64,000 nucleotides of DNA. Origin: JAAYYY01 sp964579295. Lineage in GTDB: Bacteria > Chloroflexota > Anaerolineae > Promineifilales > Promineifilaceae. This document shows, piece by piece, positions 23,784 to 31,783 of the stretch. The notes under the pieces were generated by a model. It made no database searches. It worked only from the letters and a program-made list of their open reading frames with translations, and had not been told where the DNA came from. Location: positions 25,943 through 89,942 of the forward strand of contig CAZOGK010000012.1 in NCBI GenBank assembly GCA_964579295.1, written 5' to 3'. The first letter of the stretch is position 1; each line of letters opens with the position of its first letter. The translations under genes were made by a program, and so were the position numbers.

Positions 23784-24734
23784 TCAGGCTCCTTCCTGCC
23801 GGTACCAGTCCCAGAAGCGTGTCACGCCCTCTGCCACGGAAATCTGCGGGTTATAGTCCAGCAGCCGGCGCGCCTTGCCAATATCGGCGTAGGTGCGCAC
23901 GACGTCGGCTGCCAGCTTGGGCGCCGGGCGCAGCCGGGCTTTCTTCCCGGCCAGCGACTCCAGCATAGCCACGAAATCGCCAAGCCGCACCGGTTCGCCG
24001 CGACCGAGGTTGATGACCTCGTAGCCCAGCGGGCGATCCACGGCGGCAACTACCCCGTCGGTGATGTCGTCGACAAAGGTCCAGTCACGGTACATCTCGC
24101 CGCCTTCGTAGAACGGGATCTCGACGCCGCGGCTGATGCTGTCGGCGACAAGATAGGCCATCATGTCCGGCCGGCCGCTGGGACCATAGACGGTGAAAAA
24201 GCGCAGGGCGGTGAAAGGGAGGCCATAGAGATGGTGGTAAGCGTAGCCGAGGATCTCGGCGGCGCGCTTGGCCGCGGCATAGGGCTGCAGGGGCCGGTCG
24301 CAGCTATCCGTCTCGATAAACGGGATCTGGTGTGTGTCGCCATAGACCGAGGAGGTAGAGGCGAAGACGAAGTTGGCGACGTTGGCGGCGCGGGCCGCAT
24401 CCATCAGATTTTGCGTGCCGTTGTAGTCCACGTTGACATAAAGCTCAGGGTGGGTCACGGCGTTGCGTACCCCGGCCAGGGCCGCCAGATGGGCCACGGC
24501 GTCAAAGCGCTCGCGCTGGAAGAGGTCGAGCATATCCTGCCGGTCCCGAATGTCGCCTTCGATCATGCAGAAGTTGGGGTATTGGTTAAGGCGGCGCTCG
24601 TTGGCGCGCTTGCGCGCCGGGTCATAATAGTCGTTAAAGTTGTCCAGCCCCACGACCGCATCGCCGCGCCGGGCCAGCTTTGCGGCCAGATGGCTGCCAA
24701 TGAATCCGGCGGCGCCGGTTACCAGCACTTTCAC
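23784..24734 (-). CDS. NAD-dependent sugar-nucleotide epimerase/dehydratase (UDP-glucuronate 4-epimerase-like)
   Basis: A 316-residue extended SDR: VKVLVTGAAGFIGSHLAAKLARRGDAVVGLDNFNDYYDP at the start (Gly-x2-Gly-x2-Gly), AHLAALAGVRNAV, the catalytic STSSVYG and YAAAKRAAE (Tyr-x3-Lys), RFFTVYGPSGRPDMM and YRDWTFVDDITDGV. This pattern matches the CapI/LpsL UDP-glucuronate 4-epimerase group, supplying UDP-galacturonate for surface polysaccharide. The start is GTG 24734, 2 nt after the recJ stop, with AGGAGAG lying inside the last codons of recJ; longer versions would overlap recJ. Confidence 0.87.
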   Translation of the reverse strand: MKVLVTGAAGFIGSHLAAKLARRGDAVVGLDNFNDYYDPARKRANERRLNQYPNFCMIEGDIRDRQDMLDLFQRERFDAVAHLAALAGVRNAVTHPELYVNVDYNGTQNLMDAARAANVANFVFASTSSVYGDTHQIPFIETDSCDRPLQPYAAAKRAAEILGYAYHHLYGLPFTALRFFTVYGPSGRPDMMAYLVADSISRGVEIPFYEGGEMYRDWTFVDDITDGVVAAVDRPLGYEVINLGRGEPVRLGDFVAMLESLAGKKARLRPAPKLAADVVRTYADIGKARRLLDYNPQISVAEGVTRFWDWYRQEGA

Positions 24735-24736
24735 GT

Positions 24737-26461
24737 TTAGCTCTCCTGCTCTGAAGCCGGGCGAATATCCTGGACCATCAGCTCCAAATTGCGGCTGCCA
24801 TTCCACTCGTTGACGCTGAGACTATAGGCCAGATCGATGCGGCGCGGCAGCTGCGGCGCCCACACTCCTTGGCGGAAGGCAATGGCATGGATTTTACGAT
24901 AACCATCGCCCAGCTCCAGCTTGAGATGGGCGCCGTCCTGGCCTACCGCCCGGTGGTTGTAGACGTGCAGGTTACGGCTCATAAAAAGCGGCGCTTCATT
25001 CTGCTGTCCGCACGGCTCCAGCTGCGCCAGCACGCCGTGCAGGGCCCAGTCGATATCGGGCAGCGCCAGCTCGGCGTCGATAGCCAGGCTGGGCTTAAGC
25101 TCCAGGTCGCGGAGCCGCTCCTCGGCCAGCGCCGTCAGCCGCTCGCCGAACTCCGGCAGCTTCTCGTTACGAATGGTGAAGCCGGCCGCCTGTGCGTGGC
25201 CGCCGTGCCGTTCCAGCAGGTCGGCCACCTCGTCCAGCGCTTCGGTGATGTGGAACTCGGGAATAGAACGGCACGAGCCGCGGCTTTCAGTCTCCCCTTG
25301 CTCCATGACAATAGCCGGACGGTAATACTTTTCGGCCAGCCTGCTGGCGACGAGGCCGACCACGCCGGCAAGGTAGTTGGCGCCGCCGGCGATGATGATC
25401 GGCGCGCCGTCGGCGACCATCGTTTCGGCTGCGTCGCTGAGCTGCTGTGTCAGCGTGCGCCGCTGCTGGTTGAGACGGTTTAGCTCGGAAGCATAGCGCG
25501 CCGCCGTCTCTTCACTGGCAGCGGCGAGCAGGCGGGCGGCGTCATAGGCGTGAGAGAGGCGCCCGGCGGCATTAATGCGCGGGCCGAGGGCAAAGCCAAT
25601 GGACTCGGCGGTAATATTCCCGGCCTTGATGCCGGCGACGGCGGCCAGTGCGGCCACACCCGGCCGGCGGAAGCTGTTGAGCACCTCGAGCCCATCGCGC
25701 ACCAGCAGTCGGTTCTCCCCCTGCAGCGGCGCCAGGTCGGCCACCGTGCCCACCGCCACCAGGTCCAGCAGCGAGGTCACGTCATACCCGCTGCTGGGCG
25801 GCAGCGCCAGGTGCAGCGCCTGCGCCAGCTTATAGGCGATGCCGACGCCGGCCAACATGCGTTCCGGGTAGCGAGAATCGGGCAGCTTGGGATTGATCAC
25901 GGCGCGCGCCTCGGGCAGCTCGCGGCCGATGCTGTGGTGGTCGGTGATGATCATGTCCAGCCCCATCTCGTTGGCGTGGCGCACCTCGGCCAGCGAGCGG
26001 ATGCCGCAATCGACACTGATCACCAGATCGGCCCCGATTTCCGTGCGGATCTTGGTCAGGGCGTCTTCGTTGAGGCCATAGCCTTCGTCGACACGGTCGG
26101 GAATGTAGGGCTGCGCCTGCGCGCGCTCAAAGCCCAGGGCGCGCAGCGCTTCGACCAGCAGCACCGTCGCCGTCACGCCGTCGGCGTCAAAGTCGCCATA
26201 GACGACAATGCGCTCATCCTCTTTGCGCGCCTGGAGAATGCGCTCTACCGCCGCCTCCATGCCGGGCAGCAGGAAGGGATCGCTCGCCTCGACGTAATGG
26301 CCCTCCAGGAAGGCCTGGATCTGGCTTTCGCGCTGGTGGCCCCGGTTGTAGAGGATTTGCAGGAGGACCGGGTGCAACTGGCCTAACCGGCCCGCGAGCT
26401 CAGGCGGCGCCAGGGGCGCGACGCGCCAGCTGTTTTCACGAAGTTGAGGAGGACGGGTCAT
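24737..26461 (-). CDS. recJ: Single-stranded-DNA-specific exonuclease RecJ
   Basis: A 574-residue DHH-family 5'-3' exonuclease of recombination and mismatch repair. Motifs: VVYGDFDADGVTATVLL (I), LVISVDCGIRSL (II), MIITDHHSIGRELP (III, DHH), SLLDLVAVGTVADLAPL (IV), LGPRINAAGRLSHA, and the DHHA1 motif SIPEFHITEALDEVADLLERHGGHAQAAGFTI. The C-terminal 110 residues form the OB-type domain ending IDLAYSLSVNEWNGSRNLELMVQDIRP. The ATG lies 8 nt after a TATGAT element, suggesting a leaderless or near-leaderless mRNA; no ribosome site is seen. Confidence 0.96.
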   Translation of the reverse strand: MTRPPQLRENSWRVAPLAPPELAGRLGQLHPVLLQILYNRGHQRESQIQAFLEGHYVEASDPFLLPGMEAAVERILQARKEDERIVVYGDFDADGVTATVLLVEALRALGFERAQAQPYIPDRVDEGYGLNEDALTKIRTEIGADLVISVDCGIRSLAEVRHANEMGLDMIITDHHSIGRELPEARAVINPKLPDSRYPERMLAGVGIAYKLAQALHLALPPSSGYDVTSLLDLVAVGTVADLAPLQGENRLLVRDGLEVLNSFRRPGVAALAAVAGIKAGNITAESIGFALGPRINAAGRLSHAYDAARLLAAASEETAARYASELNRLNQQRRTLTQQLSDAAETMVADGAPIIIAGGANYLAGVVGLVASRLAEKYYRPAIVMEQGETESRGSCRSIPEFHITEALDEVADLLERHGGHAQAAGFTIRNEKLPEFGERLTALAEERLRDLELKPSLAIDAELALPDIDWALHGVLAQLEPCGQQNEAPLFMSRNLHVYNHRAVGQDGAHLKLELGDGYRKIHAIAFRQGVWAPQLPRRIDLAYSLSVNEWNGSRNLELMVQDIRPASEQES

Positions 26462-26469
26462 GGGCTCGA

Positions 26470-26475
26470 ATCATA
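26470..26475 (-). promoter_or_regulatory. -10 element directly upstream of recJ
   Basis: Minus-strand TATGAT, 8 nt before the recJ ATG at 26461. The -35 region is poor. It fits the leaderless pattern but is weaker than the other cases. Confidence 0.4.
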
Positions 26476-26506
26476 GCACATAGCACGGTTGTTCGCACTT
26501 TACGGG

Positions 26507-27343
26507 TCAGCGCGGCGGGCCGGCGGCGACGCGTGCGTCCATCTCTTCCTGCGAACCGCGCAGGCCGTGGATCGACTCCAGCCACCAGGTGACCCCGGCC
26601 GCGGCGTAGCTCGCGACCAGCTCGCCATCCCTGGGCGCAGACACCGCCGTCATGGCCACGGCAAAGGGCTGAGCGCCCGCGCGCTCCTGCATGAGCCCGG
26701 CGACCATGCGCTCCACCTGCTGCGGGCTCTTTACGTTGGTCGCGCTCTCGTCGTCGGCGGCAAAGACCCAGCCGTCGTAGCGGGCGGCGCGGCGCAGGGC
26801 CGGCGCGCTTTCGCCGCCCACCCAGATCGGCAGGCGCGGCTGCTGCCAGGGGCGCGGCTGCAGGCTGACGCCCTGCAGCGTGTAGTGGGCGCCGGCGTAG
26901 CTGACCGTCTCCCCACACAGCAGCCGGTCGAGCAGGGGCAGCCCCTCGTCGAGCATATTTGCGCGCACCCGGGCGTCCTCGGGCTCGCCAAAGGCGGCAT
27001 ACTCCGCGCCAACGCCCCCGAGCCCGACGCCCAGGACCAGCCGGCCCTCGCTCAGCCGGTCCAACGTCACCAGTGTCTGGGCCAGCACCTGCAGGCGGCG
27101 GCGGGGCAAAGGCGTCACCGCCGTGCCGATCAGCAGCCGCCGCGTGCTGGTCGCGACCGCGCTGAGAATGACCCAGGGATCGCCGGCGGGCACGCCCCAG
27201 GCATAAGCCAGATGATCCCAGACAAAAAGCGCCTCCCAGCCGGCCGCCTCCGCTTTCTGGGCCAGACGCATGACAAAACGTGGGTCGCCAAAGTCGCCGA
27301 GCGTCGCCACGCTCAATCCAAATCGCACCGGTTGCTGCTCCAC
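26507..27343 (-). CDS. LLM class (luciferase-like) flavin/F420-dependent oxidoreductase
   Basis: A 278-residue luciferase-like TIM barrel: VRFGLSVATLGDFGDP, WEALFVWDHLAYAWG, LVTLDRLSEGRLVLGVGLGGVGAEYAAFGEP near residues 90-120, and LPIWVGGESAPALRRAARYDGWVFA near 170-195. It is a paralogue of the gene at 997-1824 (shared TWWLE motif and GPP(R) ending). The substrate is unknown; F420H2 is the likely hydride donor (inference). The start is GTG 27343 with GGGAGG 6 nt upstream. recJ follows 45 bp downstream, but recJ probably has its own promoter. Confidence 0.85.
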   Translation of the reverse strand: MEQQPVRFGLSVATLGDFGDPRFVMRLAQKAEAAGWEALFVWDHLAYAWGVPAGDPWVILSAVATSTRRLLIGTAVTPLPRRRLQVLAQTLVTLDRLSEGRLVLGVGLGGVGAEYAAFGEPEDARVRANMLDEGLPLLDRLLCGETVSYAGAHYTLQGVSLQPRPWQQPRLPIWVGGESAPALRRAARYDGWVFAADDESATNVKSPQQVERMVAGLMQERAGAQPFAVAMTAVSAPRDGELVASYAAAGVTWWLESIHGLRGSQEEMDARVAAGPPR

Positions 27344-27456
27344 GGTTCGCCTCCCTCGCGCTCACTTCCTACAATAGGTTCTACCTGCACCTCGTCTTAA
27401 TTATAACAGGTGCACGGCCCGGCGCTGGCTTTGTTGCGCCGGGAAAAGCAGGCTAT

Positions 27457-28704
27457 ATGAACAACATTGACGAAATACTGGCCGACTTTCCGGCCGAATC
27501 ACGCGATACCGTCGCCGCCCTCTGGCGGGCGCTGCCAGTCGGGCAGCAGCAAACGCTGCTGGCCCTGTTGCCCGTGCTGCCCGGCGAACCGGGCAAGGTG
27601 CGTAAGCTGTTCAGCGCTGCGCAAGAACAGGCGCAGATGGCCTTTGGCGACCGCCACGATGTGGCGATCATCGGCCCAGCCAACGTGGGCAAATCGACCC
27701 TGTTTAACCAGCTGATTAGCGAGGCGGAAGCGCCGGCAGACGTCAGCCCGGTGCCCGGTACGACGCGCGCCAACCGCGCCGCCGACGCCGGTCCCTTTCG
27801 TATTGTCGATACCCCGGGAGCGGACGCCGTCGGTTCCGTGGGCGAGCGCGAACGGGCGCTGGCGCTGGAAGCCGCCGCTGCTGCCGATTTCCTGGTCATC
27901 ATCTTTGACGCCATCCAGGGCGTCAAGCGCGAGGAGCTGGCCCTCTTCCAGGAGCTGAAGCGGCTGGGCAAGCCCTATGTGGTCGTCCTCAACAAGATCG
28001 ATCTGGTACGCAAGGAGAAAGAAGCCGCCGTCGCCAACGCCGCCGCCAACCTGGGCATTGCCGCCGAACAGATCATCCCCATCTCGGCGCTCAAGGAAAA
28101 GAACCTGGAAGCCGTGGTTAACGCCATCATCGTGGCCGAGCCGCGGCTCATGGCGGCGCTGGGGCGTGGCCTGCCCGCCTACCGCTGGCATCTCGCCTGG
28201 CAGCTTATCACCCGCTCGGCTTCAACGGCCAGCCTGGTAGCGCTGACGCCGTTGCCGGTGATCGACTTTATCCCCCTTGTGGCCATCCAGGTCTCGCTCA
28301 TCCTCGGCGTCGCCCGCATCTATGACTACCGGCTGACCCCGGCGCGGGCGCGCGAGGCGGCCAGCGTCTTTGGCGCCGGGCTACTGGCGCGCACCCTCTT
28401 TTATGAGCTGGCCAAGTTGGGCGGGCCGCCCGCCTGGCTGGTGGCGGCGGCCGTGGCGGCCGGCACGACAGTAGCCCTCGGCTACGCGGCTATCCTCTGG
28501 TTTGAGCGCGGCGAGCGTCTCTCGCGCGAGGCGACGGCGCGCGTGGCGCGCACGGTTACCAGTCATCTGCTTGAAGGGCTGAAGGGCCTGGGCCGGCGCC
28601 GGCCATCGCGCCGGCGGCTCTCCGAGCGGGTCCTTGAAGCGCTGGAAAAATCGCCGCTGGGCCAGGAGCGTGGCGAGCTGGATATGGCCGCCGGTCAGGA
28701 ATAG
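27457..28704 (+). CDS. Era/EngA-type GTPase with C-terminal DUF697-like membrane domain
   Basis: A 415-residue protein. The GTPase domain (about residues 65-240) has G1 GPANVGKSTLFNQL, G2 PGTTRANR, G3 DTPGAD, G4 NKIDLV and G5 SALKE. A C-terminal region has hydrophobic, glycine/alanine-rich helices (STASLVALTPLPVIDFIPLVAIQVSLILGV) typical of DUF697/YcjF-type domains, then a basic tail (GLGRRRPSRRRLSE). Such proteins associate with the membrane; function is unknown. ATG 27457 is preferred; a TACAAT at 27370-27375 may be its promoter. The homoserine kinase gene follows directly. Confidence 0.85.
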   Translation: MNNIDEILADFPAESRDTVAALWRALPVGQQQTLLALLPVLPGEPGKVRKLFSAAQEQAQMAFGDRHDVAIIGPANVGKSTLFNQLISEAEAPADVSPVPGTTRANRAADAGPFRIVDTPGADAVGSVGERERALALEAAAAADFLVIIFDAIQGVKREELALFQELKRLGKPYVVVLNKIDLVRKEKEAAVANAAANLGIAAEQIIPISALKEKNLEAVVNAIIVAEPRLMAALGRGLPAYRWHLAWQLITRSASTASLVALTPLPVIDFIPLVAIQVSLILGVARIYDYRLTPARAREAASVFGAGLLARTLFYELAKLGGPPAWLVAAAVAAGTTVALGYAAILWFERGERLSREATARVARTVTSHLLEGLKGLGRRRPSRRRLSERVLEALEKSPLGQERGELDMAAGQE

Positions 28705-28707
28705 TCC

Positions 28708-29592
28708 GTGACCGCCGTGCGCGTTTCGGTTCCCGCTACCAGCGCTAACCTCGGCCCGGGCTTTGACTGTCTCGGCCTGGCGCTCTCCCTGCGCAATCGG
28801 GCCGTGGTCAGCCCTGCCGGGCGCACACAGGTTATCGTCCACGGCGAGGGCGCCGGCCTGCTGCCGCAGAACGAGGAGAACCTTGTGCTGCAAGCCATGC
28901 ACCATCTGGCCCGCTACGCCGGTAAGCCCCTGCCGCCGCTGCAGGTTGACCAGGAGAACAGTATCCCGGTGGGAAGCGGCCTGGGCAGCAGCGCCGCTGC
29001 CGTGGTCGCCGGGCTGCTAGCAGCCAACGCGCTGTTGGGCGCCGGGCTGCCGCCGCCGCTGCTGCTGGCGCTGGCGACGGAGCTGGAAGGGCACGCCGAC
29101 AACGTGGCCGCCGCCCTCTATGGCGGGCTGACGCTTGTCGCCGGCGACGAAAGCATTTCTCTGCCGATCGCGCCGCTGCAGGCCGTGGTCGTGCTGCCTG
29201 CCGTCGCCCTTTCCACGCAGGCGGCGCGCGTCGCCCTGCCCGCCAACGTCCCGCACGCCGCTGCCGTCTTTAACCTGGGCCGGCTGGGCCTCTTGCTGCA
29301 GGGGCTGGCCAAAGGTGATTATGCGCTCCTGGCGCGGGCCATGGCCGACCGGCTGCACGAACCCTATCGCATCCCGCTCATCCCCGGCATGGAGGCTGCC
29401 CTGGCGGCAGCGCGGGCGGCGGGTGCGGCCGCCTGTCTCAGCGGCGCCGGGCCGTCGCTCATCGCCTTTGCCCCGGCCGGCCACGAGGAGCTGGCCAGAG
29501 CCATCCGCAGTGCCTTCGCCACGGCCGGGCTCGACAGCCGCACCTGGCTGCTGGCCGGCGACAGCCGTGGAGCGGAAGTTACGCTCGCTTAA
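28708..29592 (+). CDS. thrB: Homoserine kinase
   Basis: A 294-residue GHMP kinase phosphorylating homoserine in threonine biosynthesis. The N-terminal VRVSVPATSANLGPGFDCLGLALSLRN is a ThrB signature; the ATP loop is PVGSGLGSSAAAVVAGLLAAN near residues 88-108; ELEGHADNVAAALYGGL follows; the C-terminal GHMP motif is AACLSGAGPSLIAFAP near 245. The start is GTG 28708, 3 nt after the GTPase stop, with no strong ribosome site, so translation is probably coupled. Other threonine pathway genes are not in the window. Confidence 0.93.
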   Translation: MTAVRVSVPATSANLGPGFDCLGLALSLRNRAVVSPAGRTQVIVHGEGAGLLPQNEENLVLQAMHHLARYAGKPLPPLQVDQENSIPVGSGLGSSAAAVVAGLLAANALLGAGLPPPLLLALATELEGHADNVAAALYGGLTLVAGDESISLPIAPLQAVVVLPAVALSTQAARVALPANVPHAAAVFNLGRLGLLLQGLAKGDYALLARAMADRLHEPYRIPLIPGMEAALAAARAAGAAACLSGAGPSLIAFAPAGHEELARAIRSAFATAGLDSRTWLLAGDSRGAEVTLA

Positions 29593-29615
29593 GCGCCGGC
29601 CGAACGCGCCCGCGG

Positions 29616-29631
29616 GTCTGGCATGCCAGAC
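29616..29631. repeat. 16-bp perfect palindrome with a partial second copy
   Basis: GTCTGGCATGCCAGAC reads the same on both strands. The sequence GGCATGCCAGAC recurs at 29665-29676. Both lie between thrB and the pdh promoter. The role is unknown: regulator site or remnant of a small dispersed repeat. Confidence 0.55.
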
Positions 29632-29744
29632 ACACCATTTCTTGTCTTCCTGCGGCGCTTGGCCGGCATGCCAGACCCCTACGACTCGCTCTCAGCTTAT
29701 GGGTGGACCCGCTCCTGTGGCATCTAGCATGCCCTCGGGAAGTC

Positions 29745-29753
29745 TGTTACACT
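29745..29753 (+). promoter_or_regulatory. Extended -10 promoter of the pdh operon
   Basis: TGTTACACT (TGn plus TACACT at 29748-29753); no good -35. It would give a leader of about 95 nt before pdhA, containing a GC-rich hairpin (GGTGC/GCACC) right at the 5' end. Confidence 0.5.
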
Positions 29754-29853
29754 AACTTCGGTGCGCCGCCCGGCGGCACCGGAAAGGAATGTTGGCCCGG
29801 CCGCTACAGCCGGGATATCCAGATCACTTACCAGTGAGGCAAAGGAGACATGA

Positions 29854-30810
29854 ATGGATAAGGAAATGCTTCTTGACTGGTATCAGCAGATGGTGCTGAT
29901 TCGCCTGTTTGAACAGCGCTCGGCCGAGCTGTACCAGCAAGGAAAGATCGGGGGCTTCCTCCACCTGTACATTGGGCAGGAAGCAGTCGCCGTCGGTTCA
30001 ATCGCCGCCCGGCAGGAAGGGGATCACGTCATTACAGCCTACCGCGACCACGCCCACGCCCTCTGCGTCGGCTCGGACCCCGGCGCCGTCATGGCGGAGA
30101 TGCTGGGCAAGACGACCGGCGTCAGCAAAGGCAAAGGCGGCTCGATGCACATGGTCAACGTCGAGGCCAACTTCTGGGGCGGCTATGCCGTCGTCGGCGG
30201 GCACCTGCCGCTGGCAACGGGCATCGCTCTCGCCGAGCAGTACCGCGGCACCGACAACGCCGTGCTCTGCTACATGGGCGACGGCGCCACCAATATCGGC
30301 TACTTCCACGAATCGCTCAACCTGGCCGGCGTCTGGGATCTGCCCGTGCTCTGGATTGTGGAGAACAACCAATACGGAATGGGCACCGCCGTCGAGCGCG
30401 CCTCGGCGGGCACCATGCTGCAGAAGGCCCAGGCCTACAACATGGAAGGCAAGCAGGTGAACGGCATGAACGCCATGGAGGTCTACGAGGCCACCCAGGC
30501 AGCGCTGCAGCAGATCCGCGATGGCGAAGGCCCGCAGTTCCTGGAAATGATCACCTACCGCTTCGAGGGTCACAGCATGGGCGACCCGCTACGCTACCGC
30601 ACCAAAGACGAGGTCGAGAAGTGGCAGGGAGACGATCCGATCGGCATTCTAGAGCGCCACTTGCTGGAAAATGAGATGGCCGACCAGGAAACGCTGGAGC
30701 AGATCGACCAGGCGGCGCAGGAGACGGTGGACGCCGCCGTCGCTTTTGCCGAGGAGTCGCCGCTACCCGAGCCGGATGCTCTGTACGACCATATCTACGT
30801 GGAGGCTTAA
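29854..30810 (+). CDS. pdhA: Pyruvate dehydrogenase E1 component, alpha subunit
   Basis: A 318-residue TPP-dependent E1 alpha. Seen: GGFLHLYIGQEAVAVG near residue 33, TAYRDHAHAL, KGKGGSMHM near 95, and the TPP motif GDGATNIGYFHESLNLAGVWDLPVLWIVENNQYGMGT near 140-175, followed by the phosphorylation-loop region YRFEGHSMGDPLRYRTKDEV. It pairs with E1 beta to decarboxylate pyruvate (or another 2-oxoacid) and load the lipoyl group of E2. AAAGGAGA precedes the ATG. First gene of pdhA-pdhB-pdhC; a branched-chain or acetoin substrate cannot be fully excluded. Confidence 0.92.
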   Translation: MDKEMLLDWYQQMVLIRLFEQRSAELYQQGKIGGFLHLYIGQEAVAVGSIAARQEGDHVITAYRDHAHALCVGSDPGAVMAEMLGKTTGVSKGKGGSMHMVNVEANFWGGYAVVGGHLPLATGIALAEQYRGTDNAVLCYMGDGATNIGYFHESLNLAGVWDLPVLWIVENNQYGMGTAVERASAGTMLQKAQAYNMEGKQVNGMNAMEVYEATQAALQQIRDGEGPQFLEMITYRFEGHSMGDPLRYRTKDEVEKWQGDDPIGILERHLLENEMADQETLEQIDQAAQETVDAAVAFAEESPLPEPDALYDHIYVEA

Positions 30811-30811
30811 G

Positions 30812-31783
30812 ATGGCGCGAATAACCATGCGACAGGCAATCACCGACGCGCTGCGCGAAGAGATGCACCGCGACGAGAATGTATTCATCATGGGCGAGGA
30901 AGTGGGCGTCTGGGGCGGCACCTATGCCGTGACCCGCGGCTTTCACGATGAGTTTGGCGATAAGCGGGTGCGCGACACGCCCATCTCCGAGATGGTCATC
31001 GGCGGCGCGGCGACCGGCGCCGCCATGAACGGGCTGCGCCCCGTCGCCGAGTTTATGACGATCAACTTCGCCATGCTGGCGCTGGACGCCATCGTCAACC
31101 ACGCGGCCAAGGTCCATTACATGTTCGGCGGCGCCATTAAAGCGCCGGTCGTCTTCCGCGCGCCCGGCGGCGGCGGGCGACAGCTCGGCGCCACGCACAG
31201 CCACACGCCGGACATTATCTTCGCCCACTTCCCGGGGCTGAAGGTCGTCTCCCCAGGCACGCCCTATGACGCCAAGGGCCTGCTGAAGACAGCCATCCGC
31301 GACGACGACCCGGTGCTCTATATCGAGCATGCAACCCTATACCAGCTACGCGGCGAGGTGCCGGAAGAGGAATACACGGTGCCTATCGGCGTCTCCGAGG
31401 TGAAGCGTGAAGGCTCCGACGTGACGATTGTCAGCTACGCCCAGGGGCTGCAGGTCTCGCTGGAAGCGGCCGAGCGACTGGCTCAGGACGGCATTGAGGC
31501 TGAAGTCGTCGACCTACGCACTTTGCGCCCGCTGGATATAGGGCCGGCGTTAGAGTCGTTCAAGAAGACCTTTAAGGCCGTCGTCGTCGAAGAGGGCTAC
31601 GGCACCTTCGGCGTGGGGGCCGAGGTGGCGGCGCGGCTACAGGCGGAAGGCTTCGACTATATGGATGCCCCCATCCGGCGCGTTGCCCAGGAAGACGTTC
31701 CCCTGCCCTACTCCGCTGAGCTGGAGCAGATGGCCCTGATCAACCCGGACAAAGTGATAGCGGCGGTCAAGGAGATTCTGTAA
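30812..31783 (+). CDS. pdhB: Pyruvate dehydrogenase E1 component, beta subunit
   Basis: A 323-residue E1 beta with TMRQAITDALREEMHRDENVFIMGEEVGVWGGTYAVTRGF at the N-terminus, DTPISEMVIGGAATGAAMNGLRPVAEFM near 60-85, FRAPGGGGRQLGATHSH near 118, and the C-terminal transketolase domain DVTIVSYAQGLQVSLEAAERL with EEGYGTFGVGAEVAA. The start ATG is one nt after the pdhA stop, with GGAGG in the last pdhA codons. The stop overlaps the pdhC ATG (TAATG). Confidence 0.94.
   Translation: MARITMRQAITDALREEMHRDENVFIMGEEVGVWGGTYAVTRGFHDEFGDKRVRDTPISEMVIGGAATGAAMNGLRPVAEFMTINFAMLALDAIVNHAAKVHYMFGGAIKAPVVFRAPGGGGRQLGATHSHTPDIIFAHFPGLKVVSPGTPYDAKGLLKTAIRDDDPVLYIEHATLYQLRGEVPEEEYTVPIGVSEVKREGSDVTIVSYAQGLQVSLEAAERLAQDGIEAEVVDLRTLRPLDIGPALESFKKTFKAVVVEEGYGTFGVGAEVAARLQAEGFDYMDAPIRRVAQEDVPLPYSAELEQMALINPDKVIAAVKEIL

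Noticed and set aside
27386..27413. TGCACCT ... AGGTGCA inverted repeat between the LLM and GTPase genes
   Set aside because: Seven base pairs separated by 15 nt is weak and could be chance; no clear relation to a promoter was found.
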